64,000 nt of DNA, taken from positions 496,001 through 560,000 of the forward strand of contig NZ_WOCD01000001.1 of NCBI RefSeq assembly GCF_009728465.1. The letters are read 5' to 3'. Below are positions 46,401 through 56,941 of the stretch, in pieces. Source of the DNA: Psychrosphaera haliotis (lineage in GTDB: Bacteria > Pseudomonadota > Gammaproteobacteria > Enterobacterales > Alteromonadaceae). The translations under genes were made by a program, and so were the position numbers. How positions within the stretch are numbered: the first letter of the stretch is position 1; every line of letters begins with the position of its first letter. Below the pieces are notes generated by a model. It had not been told where the DNA came from. It saw only the letters and a list, made by a program, of their open reading frames with translations, and searched no databases.

Positions 46401-47201
46401 TTCTACAATGTCAGCTGTTGCAGAGTTCATATTGTCAGTGATGTCACCACCAGAAAAGAGGGATTCAGCGATACCAGCATTGATTAACCCGTATCTCAGC
46501 TCTTCAGCATTATCTTCCGCCGCAACTTCAGACGCATCATTTGCGGATGTAGGTTCAAGCTCAGCAATATTGCCTTGGATGCCAAAGGTATTTGCGATTT
46601 TTGATAAATTTTCTTGAATTGTTTCTGGGCTTACACCGTCTTCAGAGTTATCAACCAAAGCCGTTGCAAGGTGCGTTAATGGGGAAACATTTACTTTTGC
46701 TGCTGTGCCAGACTCAACTGAAGAAACAGAAGACAACATAAAGGTTGGCGCAGAGGCTGTTAAATCGATTTCTTCACCAAATTCAACATCTCCGCACCCA
46801 GACGGAGCGTCACAAAGCATGATTGTTGGTGATGCAGGGTCAGTAGAAACACCAACCTCGACTTTTATTGGTCCAGAGTAATCCAATACCGTAAACGTAT
46901 AGTTGCCATCTGCGTCAGTAGTGATGTTAGCATCTTTTAACTCATCACTGGTAAGCTCTACAGGCTCGTTGTCTACGTACTTAAATACTTTAACAACACC
47001 ATTGCTCATCGTGCCTTTAATTGCTTTACCCGAAATTGCAGTTTCAACTGGTACAGTAGTGCCGCCACCTGAACCTCCGCCACTGCCTGAACCTCCGCCG
47101 GAGCCACCACCGGTACCACCAGTTTCATTAGAGTCGCTTCCGCCACCACAGGCAGTAAGCATCGTTATAGAAAGTGCGAGAAGAATTTTATTAAACTTCA
47201 T
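43443..47201 (-). CDS. Large lipoprotein with EF-hand-like loops, paralogue 1 (intact)
   Basis: 1252-residue predicted lipoprotein, family not recognised. ATG at 47201 gives a signal sequence and lipobox (ITMLTAC), followed by a Gly/Ser linker (residues 20-50) and a carboxypeptidase-regulatory-like beta domain with ISGKAIKGT and TDADGNYTFTVLDY. Further on there is an acidic helical section, then beta-rich repeats. Two EF-hand-type calcium loops are visible: DTDGDGVIDKFEE (about residue 755) and DSNQDGEISDSEW (about residue 990). It ends IRYNDEDGTIETL. The next gene upstream is its broken paralogue; each has its own terminator. The role is probably at the cell surface (inference). Confidence 0.75.
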   Translation of the reverse strand: MKFNKILLALSITMLTACGGGSDSNETGGTGGGSGGGSGSGGGSGGGTTVPVETAISGKAIKGTMSNGVVKVFKYVDNEPVELTSDELKDANITTDADGNYTFTVLDYSGPIKVEVGVSTDPASPTIMLCDAPSGCGDVEFGEEIDLTASAPTFMLSSVSSVESGTAAKVNVSPLTHLATALVDNSEDGVSPETIQENLSKIANTFGIQGNIAELEPTSANDASEVAAEDNAEELRYGLINAGIAESLFSGGDITDNMNSATADIVENDGDLLVVADGEGDFEFSITEILDAAAETASVVAEIIANDDTIENGSAAIEELNQTQNVLENESENQILVAGEDGRTDSESEEVTEDDAVAKAKGMVQDVRVFANLFDKDHSSNQEIKAEGDALLELIEDAELMVELEGDNFTLLSLISETVTDISMRDVGSQTTFDLAQELGVESGVTGTLVMDEDDYNFSVDAVGSDSEVLKVDLSLSLNDAGDRVDLSLSGLMETAGASLEIADTSHVYIELTETVTEEQLENGDTDAEIKGGGLELSLVIAQKATEAVTNPVTFEGKLGADLVMVSVPTIKDEYFRVGQWQTYVLDDRPLYYPENEQKPIPESVTFSGMFSTAEGQSITATLALNVNEAATFAPAGFQEGIGTLLEEPIFTISVSEDEDLVTYQKNANYFESVETYEYTFNDLTADQGRHINLGFELNSDEKRYEYLTEVKFLTNTTPEGLVLREVRYNYVITSELNDPYRYIYSSIFKELDTDGDGVIDKFEEVKSILHRDESIEGELALADYFDENGGIDAPDGEYEQIIDSITGVNSSNIFDEFVGLGQFDEEGYNSALDSFKSNFGIIDNQRVYDIWESEIGILISDESDLRSIEAGVENFGVKGYLAQPLMEDAMTLSVASDDSEFSIIVDGGPQLSVMSTEAEDGTFRYTSEFTSDISNKLVSISTFKEVLEDDSERYVFKFEQADVYSNEAWTSAAKYEVESVDSNQDGEISDSEWVIKAYYGEKFNENNQLVDYEGNLVTEWYSHNFNVLDMEYRSDWGVSLFAHLGESNSASSIVKRLHENRFESYRGYVTQFEWRVIDGLGYISRFELMDESLDADVFNPGGSKSYDVYLVEPDNTDGLESEDTYLDLAASLSVDVVLQDYEVSVMLSGERTGFEDGQFALALSYKTPEAEAQRSFKVMVESMDTDSIIATNAEGVVLRMSDDGEDGDEGVDVVIGTITVGSDAILGGEIIKRGSTILIRYNDEDGTIETL

Positions 47202-47552
47202 AAACGTTCCTTGTAATTTCAAATTTTGTAGAAAGTGCATTATTGGCACCAATTAAAACTTAGGCCGAATTACCACTTGGTGATTTTTTAAGCGAACAGT
47301 ATGGTCGATGAAAAATCACTTTGCAATGCGAAATTAAGAAAACTTGTTTCTACTTGTCAAACAAAACTAACTTAAGCGCAGGCAGAAATAATATCTACTT
47401 ATTGACCTTTTTTATCAGCTTTAACTTTTAACCAGGCTTGTTGCCTTTCACAAGTAATTTTAAAGACGGAGACTTGGAAAACAAAAAACGCCATCTAGAA
47501 AGTCTAAATGGCGCTTTTATATTGCGTTTAATTGCTATTAATTAACGAAGTA
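47202..47552 (-). promoter_or_regulatory. Gap between the two lipoprotein paralogues with a terminator
   Basis: 351 bases without a gene. At 47483-47514 a hairpin (minus strand: GCGCCATTTAGAC, loop, TCTAGATGGCG, then T run) ends the upstream paralogue, and it closely resembles the terminator behind paralogue 1, as expected from a duplicated unit. The remainder, AT-rich at 47280-47400, should hold the promoter of paralogue 1; no clear boxes were identified. Confidence 0.7.
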
Positions 47553-50500
47553 TTATAAAGACTCTATCGTGCCATCTTCATCGTTATAGCGGATTAGTAT
47601 GTTTGAACCACGAACAATTATTTCTGCCGCTAAAATTGCCTTTGCACCAACGGTAATAGTACCAATAACAACGTCTTCACCTTCAGTACCGTCATCTTCA
47701 TTACCTGTCATTCGCAAAATGACACCTTCAGCATTAGTCATTAAAATGAATCGCTAAACATTGATTCAACTTTGACATTAAAAGTGCGCTGTAATTCTGA
47801 ATCTGGAGTTTTGTATGATAAGTCTAGTGCAAACTTACCATCTTCAAACTCAGTTCTTTCGCCTGACAACATCAAGTTTACTTCATAGTCTTGAAGCACC
47901 AAACCCACTGACAATGAAGCGGCTAAATCTAAGTAATTATCTTCGCTTTCTAATATTTCAGTACTGTCTGGCTCTACAACATAAACGTCATAACTCGTTG
48001 TATTTCCAGGCTCAAAGACATTGGTCCCAACTTCCTCAGACATTAATTCAAAACGAGATATGTATCCAACACCATCAATTTGACTCGATTTGAATGGATT
48101 TAAGTAGTTGTTATTAGAGATATATCTATTTTCATGTAAGCGCATTAGCACAGAACTAGCAGCGTTAGATTCGCCTAAGAAGTTATAGAATGAAACACCA
48201 TAATCAGACTTAAACTGCATGTTTATCGCAAACAATGAAGAAACGTATCCATTAGTCACTATCGTTCCGTCATAATCAACTAGCTCATAATTTTCATTAA
48301 AAGACTGTCCCCAGTAAATAGTAACGTACCATTCAAACTCATCAATTTCGCCATTTGGTCTGTATCTTCAGAGTAAACTTCGTATCGAGTTGCCGCGTTC
48401 CACTCATAACCGTCAGAATAAACTTCTTTTTCAGTTAAGTAGTAGCCATAACGTTCTTCTCCATCGGTGTCACTTTTAACGGAAAATAGAGAAATATTCT
48501 TAGCGTAACTATCACTGTCAAAAGTAGAGTCATAGGTGAATGTTCCGGTGTCTGAATCTTCTGTTGTTGATACAGTTAGTTCTTGGCCGCCTTCAACGCT
48601 GATTACAAATTCACTATTGTTGCTGCTAACATCTAATGTCATTGCATCTTTAAGAATTGGCTGCACAATATAGGCACGAACACCAAAGTTATCTAAACCG
48701 CCTTCAAGGGATTTTAAATCTGATTCATCGGAAAGAATAATACCTACATTGGTTTCCCACATGTCATAAACAGGTTGATCTGGGGTTATTCCAAAAGCAA
48801 GGTTAAAGGCATCAAGTGCGCTATTTATATCTTTGTTTCTGTTAACAATATTGTTATTAACATAGCTCTCAAATGAATCTAAAAACTCACCCGTTACGGA
48901 GTCTGTGCTTTCGCGTACATCATCCTGATATACTAAAATATCATCGTTTTCATCGATTAAATTAGCCACTTCAAAGTCAACCCCAAGAGGTTGGTTTAAC
49001 GATAAGCGTTTTGTCACTGTTTGATGGCGGTCTACCGCTCCATCATTATCAGTATCTAACTCTTTGGCTACTTGATAAAAAATACTAATATAATCATTTG
49101 ACGCACTTCCCGCATAGGCAAGAAGATACGATGTTCATTCAGTATTAAGCCTTGTTCTGTTTCCGTTTGAACGTGAGAGTATTCAGTAATATCTTCTCTT
49201 ATCCAATCCCCTTCGGTGTAGTATCCAGTTACGCGATTGTGAGTAAGATCTGAATCAGAAAGGTCTTCATAAGTTCTTGTTTTTGACCTTGGGGTCAAGA
49301 AGTACGTATCGTTACCAGTCCAAGTCACTGTGTTCTCATCGTCAGATACCGATACATAAATTCCCGGTTCTTCTAATAAAGCACCAACTCCGTTTTTAAT
49401 TCCATCTGGTGCAAAGGTATCAAGCTCATTTACGTCTAACGCTAATGTTGCCGTGAAACTCTCTCCTTCCGCAGAAGCAAATGCCCCAGAGAACACAACA
49501 GACTTAGGTACAGCTTGTTGCTCTGTAGTAGGTATATAAAATTCTTGGACATCTACGTAATTAGGCTCGTCAAAATACTCACTTCTTAAACTAGGTACAT
49601 CAACCATCACCAACTCAGCCGCTAACTTACCTTCAAACGAAATAGGGTTAGTAATTGTGCTACTGGCTTTTTGTTCAATTGCTATTGATAGCTCAAAACC
49701 TCCACCAATAATGTCAGTATCTGCATCACCACTTTCTAACTCTTCTTGAGTAACAGCTGTTTCTAGGTTAAGGAATACTTTACTGGTGTCTTTGATACCA
49801 AGCGAAGCGCCAGCGGTTTCCATTATTCCCATCAAAGATAATTGGATTTGATCTCCAGCTTCATTCAAAGCTAATACCAGGTTTAACGCTAGTGCTTCTG
49901 AATCACCATTGGATGCATCAACAACAAATGTGTAATTATCTTCATCCATCACCAATGTGCCAGTAACACCAGACTGTGCGCCAAGCTCTTCAGCTAAGTT
50001 GAATGTTGTTTGGTTGCCTAAGTCACGCATGCTCAAATCAGCTACTAATTCTGAAATAGTCGATAACAGTGTAAAATTGTCACCTTCAAGCCCTACCATA
50101 GTGTTAGCATCTTCAATCAACGCAATAAGATCTTCACCTTGCGCTCTAATACCAGCATTTGAGGCATGGTCTTTATCGAATAAATTAGCAAATACACGAA
50201 CGTCTCCAACCATCGCTTTCGCTTTGTCTACAGCATCGCCAGTAGTAATTTCTTCCGATTCTGAGTTTGTTCTGCCATCTTCATCAACTAACAGTTCTTT
50301 ATTTTCAGACTCATTCTCTAATGTGTTTTGAGTTTGATTTAACGTGTCAATAATTACTGAACTATTTTCAATAGAGCTATCAGCAGCAATATTGGCGGCT
50401 ACCATTGACGCCGTGTTTGCGGCCGCGTCCAATATTTCAGTCATACTGAACTCAAAGTCGCCTTCACCATCTGGAACAACTAGTAAGTCACCATTATTGG

Positions 50501-51332
50501 CAACAATATCTGCCGTTGCTGAATTAAAGCTCGCTGTAAGGTCTCCGTTGGAAAAAAGTGACTCGGCGATGCCAGCGTTAATTAACCCGTAACGAAGCTC
50601 GGCCTCGTTATCTTCAGCCGCAACCTCTGCGCCATTGTTCATCGATGTAGGCTCAAGCTCAGAGAGATTGCCCTGCACACCAAATGTATTTGCCACTTTA
50701 GAAAAGTTTTGTTGGATAGACTCAAGACTAACGTCTTCTTGAGATGCCTCAAGCATAGATGTTGCAATATGGGTTAACGGCGAAACATTGAGTTTTGCTG
50801 GTGTGCCAGAATCTACTGAAGAAACTGAAGATAATGCAAAGTCAGGGGCGGTTGTCGTTAGGTTTACCTCATCACCAAAAGCCACAGTGCCACAGCCAGA
50901 TGGCGCATCACACAGCATAATAGTAGGCGAAGTTGCGTCAGCAGAAACACCCACTTCTATTTTAATTGGTCCGGTATAATCTAAAACCGTAAACGTATAA
51001 TTACCACTGGCATCAGTAGAAACCGATGTGTCTTTCAACTCTTCAGAAGTGAGTTCAACAGGGGCATTATCGATATATTTAAATACCTTAATAACCCCAT
51101 TACTTATTGTGCCTTTTATCGCTTTACCAGAAACGGCCGTTTCTACAACCGTAGTTGTGTCACCACCAGTATTGCCACCTGTGTCACCACCAGTATTGCC
51201 ACCTGTGTCACCGCCAGTATTACTACCTGTGTCACCGCCAGTATTGCTACCTGAGTCAGTGCCTCCACTACCGCCGCCACATGCCGTTAGCATTGATATC
51301 GAAAGCGCCAATAGAATTTTTTTAAATTTCAT
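47553..51332 (-). pseudogene. Large lipoprotein with EF-hand-like loops, paralogue 2, three frameshifts
   Basis: Same architecture as paralogue 1: lipobox (ISMLTAC), a linker with repeated NTGGDTG, the ISGKAIKGT-type beta domain, acidic middle, two EF-hand-like loops (DTDNDGAVD; DTDQ-x-GEIDEFEW across a break) and an end reading IRYNDEDGTIESL. Four open segments (51332-49068, to 48280, to 47741, to 47553) join at about 49124-49130, 48354-48358 and 47744-47750. Alignment by eye to paralogue 1 shows each break is one missing base, two of them in A or T runs. Repaired length is 3783 bases, 1260 residues. No larger deletions are seen, so sequencing error is as likely as decay. Confidence 0.8.
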
Positions 51333-51546
51333 AAAACGGTCCCTGTTGATTAGGATAGTTGTTCACGAATGCAAAATATAATCACATTAGCTGTTTAAGA
51401 TTGTTGCTTAATGTGGGCATTGTTATGCAGTCAGCAGACAAAAACAACTTTTTAGACTGTTTAAAAAAGGAACAATTCGTTTTAGGGAAATTTTACTATG
51501 AGATGGCACTTTCGTAGTTTAGTTTTTACTGCGGTGTCCCGATAAA

Positions 51547-51726
51547 CTACTTTTTATCTTTCTCTAACGCTTCTATTTCAGCCCACATTTTTTCAGCCTC
51601 TTCAGAGAGTTGGGCATAGAGTCGAATATCTCCTTTTCGTTGCGCCAACATACCCTCTTCCAATTTTTTATCGTACAACTTTCGCTTACGTTTTACCGGA
51701 TCAAATAACTTTCCAAATAACCCCAT
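51547..51726 (-). CDS. Small DUF6435-like protein
   Basis: 59-residue gene, short enough to be missed by length filters. ATG at 51726 follows GGAGAGTTAC, a good ribosome-binding site. The sequence MGLFGKLFDPVKRKRKLYDK leads into KLEEGMLAQRKGDIRLYAQL and a helical, charged C-terminus with SEEAEKMWAEIEAL. This pattern of a short FGKLF start plus KLEExMxAQRxGDIRxY matches what I remember of DUF6435 proteins in gammaproteobacteria. Predicted helical, cytoplasmic; function unknown. Confidence 0.75.
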   Translation of the reverse strand: MGLFGKLFDPVKRKRKLYDKKLEEGMLAQRKGDIRLYAQLSEEAEKMWAEIEALEKDKK

Positions 51727-51855
51727 GTAACTCTCCTAAATTAATTTGTTTTTTATTTATCAGGCATACGTTGCGAACAAAACATTGGATTTAAAACTCG
51801 AATAATTAGAGGTAATAGCCGACGTTCCTAAAAATATAAGCTACGTTTCGCAAAG

Positions 51856-52266
51856 CTATTTATATTTACCTCTAATTGCTTTTATTATGTCTCGCCAGGT
51901 GACTATTCCAACGGGAGTCCAATTGTCATTTACTATGGGTATACACGAAATTCTATTTTCGTCGAAAATTTCTACAACACGTTTGACTCTATCTGTGGAT
52001 TTTAAGCAAATTGGATCTCGGCTCATAATTTGATGAACCCGCTTATTTAATGTAGCAAGATCCTGCATTTTTTCTGATGCAGTCCCTATATTAGGACTAA
52101 GTGCCTTTAAAACATCTCGATCTGATAAAACCCCTAGTAACTTTTGCTCTTCTACTACTAACAAATGATGAAACTGTGTTTGATTAAATATTTCATTGGC
52201 CAACGACAAAGAATCGTCCAATCCTACCGTTACAACAGGCTTTGTCATTATATCTTCAATTATCAT
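51856..52266 (-). CDS. CBS-domain protein
   Basis: 136 residues consisting of two CBS domains: the first from IIEDIMTKPVVTVGLDDSL to about residue 60, with LLGVLSDRDVLKAL, and the second from about residue 78, VHQIMSRDPICLKSTD, with PVGIVTWRDIIKAI. CBS pairs bind adenosine nucleotides and regulate partners, but no enzyme domain is attached here. ATG at 52266. It is divergent from katG across 174 bases; that gap is AT-rich and may hold both promoters. Confidence 0.85.
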   Translation of the reverse strand: MIIEDIMTKPVVTVGLDDSLSLANEIFNQTQFHHLLVVEEQKLLGVLSDRDVLKALSPNIGTASEKMQDLATLNKRVHQIMSRDPICLKSTDRVKRVVEIFDENRISCIPIVNDNWTPVGIVTWRDIIKAIRGKYK

Positions 52267-52431
52267 TCATTTACCTCTTACCCTAATTTATTTAACTTTT
52301 TAATTTCAATACTTTGGTGGTTCTATTTTATAGAAGACTATCTTCATAAATAGTTAATTTAAAAAAATGGAAATGGTGTCTATAGTCTAACTACAAGCTT
52401 AATTCATAAAATCAATGAACGCGAAAAATAG

Positions 52432-54672
<2,241 letters not shown>

Positions 54673-54742
54673 CTTAAAATCGATAATTTTAATAAACGTT
54701 TTTAACTTACAACTCGACGTTTATTGAAGGTTGATTTTACCA

Positions 54743-54775
54743 AGGCCACTCTAATACTTGTTAGAGTGGCTTTTT
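54743..54775. terminator. Terminator between katG and the convergent sulfotransferase gene
   Basis: GCCACTCTAA, loop of six bases, TTAGAGTGGC: a perfect 10-base stem followed by five T on the plus strand and AA on the other. It can serve katG, and weakly the convergent gene ending at 54781. Confidence 0.88.
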
Positions 54776-54780
54776 ATTAT

Positions 54781-56826
54781 CTAGTCAATATCTAAAACAC
54801 GTTTTAAGTCTGACAGATAAGGTTCAAAGTAACGCCATTGCTCTGTCGCACTTTTATAAATTGGCTGTCTTACTTGTTCTGAACTCGGAGTTTTTATATT
54901 TCGTTTCGTTTTATGAAACTCTAAACAAGCGGGTTCAAATTCTAATCCACAAAAGTCTAATAAACGCCTTACTTCTTTCTCTAAGTCATCAACAACATCT
55001 TCATGATTCACCGTTAAAATAAAATCAGGCAGAACCGCTTTCCAATGAGCCATCAACTTTAAGTAGCCATTGTAATAACGACCTATATCTTCTAAGTCGT
55101 AACTAAACTCCTGCCCTTCGGCAAATAACTGTTTAAAGCCACTAAAACAACAGGCCATTGGCGAACGTCTCGCATCTATAATTTTGGCGTTTGGTAATAT
55201 GAGTTTAATCAAACCAAGGTGTAAAAAGTTATTTGGCATTTTATCGATAAATAAAGGTGCACTTTCACGGTACACTTTTGTTTCTTCTATAAATTGCTCT
55301 CCAAAGCGCTGAAAGTAAGTGTCTTCTAACTTATGCAAATTTCTTGGATATACGTCTTCATCTAATTCTTGTTGCTGTGCGCTATTATCCACTTTAGCCC
55401 GGCCTCGCAGCTTTGACGCTAAGCCTAAAATTTGATGCAACTCCATGGTGCCATCCACTTGGCTGTGGGAGGCTAAAATTTGTTCTAATAACGTTGAGCC
55501 AGCTCTTGGTAAACCAACAATAAAAATGGGATCTTTACAGGGGTTACCAACATGACTTCGCTTCTCAAACAGTGCCGAGTCACAATACTTAATTTGGTGG
55601 TCTATCTGTCGTTCTACATTTTCTATGTTGAAACCACTATATTGCTTTTGAAGTGCGTTCCCAGATCTATAGGCTTCAAATGCTTCTGCAAACTCTTTGT
55701 TATCCTCTTTGGCTTTACCAAACGCAAATAACATTTGAATTTTATCTTGCAAAAGCTGGTCAGTTAACCCAACGTGCTTCTCCATTTGGGTAACTTCAGT
55801 GTCACTAAAGCGGTAGGTTTTAGTATTAGCTAAACTCCAATATGCATCACCAAACTTAGGGTTTATTTTATAAGCATTTTGATAGGCCTCAACAGCAGCC
55901 GTAATATTGCCGCTCGCTTTTAACGCATGCCCATGCTGTAAATAAAACTCAGGGTTTTTATGTCCCACGGTGATTACATTATCAAATAACGCTATTGCTT
56001 CATTAACTTGACCTAACCCTGCTAAAACATTCGCCTTGGCCACCATAAAACTAACATTTTCAGGTTGTTGAGCTAGCAGTTTCAAGACTAACTCTTGCGC
56101 TTTTTTGTACTTACCAAGCTTTAAACTTAAATTCAAAAATAGTGACCGTGCATGAATATGTTCGGGTTCAAGCTCCAACGCTGTCGTCAGTAAAAACTCT
56201 GCGTCATCATATATTTTTAGCTCAATGCCTATTTCCGCTAACAAACACATACCGTCAACATTTCGTTTGTTATTCTGTAAAAACTGGCGACAAATTTGTT
56301 CTGCTTTAATTAATTTACCATCATTCATGAACTCTGTAACAGCGAGCAACGCAGGTGGCAAAGACTTGAGTTTTGCTAATTGATTTGCGGCATGTTGCAC
56401 ATATTCTGCATCATTAGATTTACGATATAGCTCAATTAACTCCTGCCAGCTTGCCACTAAACTAGGATTTAACTTTACCGCTTTTTCAAAGCTAAACTTG
56501 GCAAGATCTGCTTTTTGATCAGCGAGGTATAGATAACCTTGCTCTTGATAACTGCGCGGATGATTATCAGCAAGTTTTATTAACTGTTGCAGAGTCTTGT
56601 GAGCATGCTCATTATCTTTTTTGTAACGGCAAGCGACCGCTTTTAAATACAGTATTTCAACTTTGTGAGCCGTACTTTTAACTTGCTCTAAGTAGGAGTC
56701 AGAAACTGCAATAGCCTGATTAAAGTCAGCGGTTTGAATCAACTTTTGAATTGCTCTTGTTTGCTCTTCAAAACTGGCATCGGAAATACTAACGGCACTC
56801 TCTGATGTTTTGCTTTTTATATTCAA
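54781..56826 (-). CDS. TPR-repeat sulfotransferase
   Basis: 681 residues: N-terminal region of about ten TPR-like repeats (residues 15-345) and a C-terminal sulfotransferase domain (about 425-670). The PAPS 5'-phosphosulfate loop is visible as IVGLPRAGSTLLEQILASHS and the 3'-phosphate region as DARRSPMACCFSGFKQLF, with EDVVDDLEKEVRRLLDFC further on. Such proteins transfer sulfate from PAPS to unknown acceptors and in marine gammaproteobacteria commonly sit beside TonB receptors, as here: the receptor gene lies 115 bases upstream in the same direction, but with a terminator between. No signal peptide, so cytoplasmic. Confidence 0.88.
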   Translation of the reverse strand: MNIKSKTSESAVSISDASFEEQTRAIQKLIQTADFNQAIAVSDSYLEQVKSTAHKVEILYLKAVACRYKKDNEHAHKTLQQLIKLADNHPRSYQEQGYLYLADQKADLAKFSFEKAVKLNPSLVASWQELIELYRKSNDAEYVQHAANQLAKLKSLPPALLAVTEFMNDGKLIKAEQICRQFLQNNKRNVDGMCLLAEIGIELKIYDDAEFLLTTALELEPEHIHARSLFLNLSLKLGKYKKAQELVLKLLAQQPENVSFMVAKANVLAGLGQVNEAIALFDNVITVGHKNPEFYLQHGHALKASGNITAAVEAYQNAYKINPKFGDAYWSLANTKTYRFSDTEVTQMEKHVGLTDQLLQDKIQMLFAFGKAKEDNKEFAEAFEAYRSGNALQKQYSGFNIENVERQIDHQIKYCDSALFEKRSHVGNPCKDPIFIVGLPRAGSTLLEQILASHSQVDGTMELHQILGLASKLRGRAKVDNSAQQQELDEDVYPRNLHKLEDTYFQRFGEQFIEETKVYRESAPLFIDKMPNNFLHLGLIKLILPNAKIIDARRSPMACCFSGFKQLFAEGQEFSYDLEDIGRYYNGYLKLMAHWKAVLPDFILTVNHEDVVDDLEKEVRRLLDFCGLEFEPACLEFHKTKRNIKTPSSEQVRQPIYKSATEQWRYFEPYLSDLKRVLDID

Positions 56827-56876
56827 GACACTTCCCTTTCAACACTTTTATTCTTCATAAAACAATTTGTTAACCG

Positions 56877-56908
56877 AAAAAAAACCGCTAAAGAATAATC
56901 TCTAGCGG
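56877..56908 (-). terminator. Terminator after the second TonB receptor gene
   Basis: On the minus strand CCGCTAGAG, a six-base loop and CTTTAGCGG form a stem followed by eight T. It lies 34 bases after the receptor stop and separates it from the TPR-sulfotransferase, so co-transcription would need read-through. Confidence 0.88.
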
Positions 56909-56941
56909 CTTCCTTATGCCACAAATGACAATCTTAATTTA

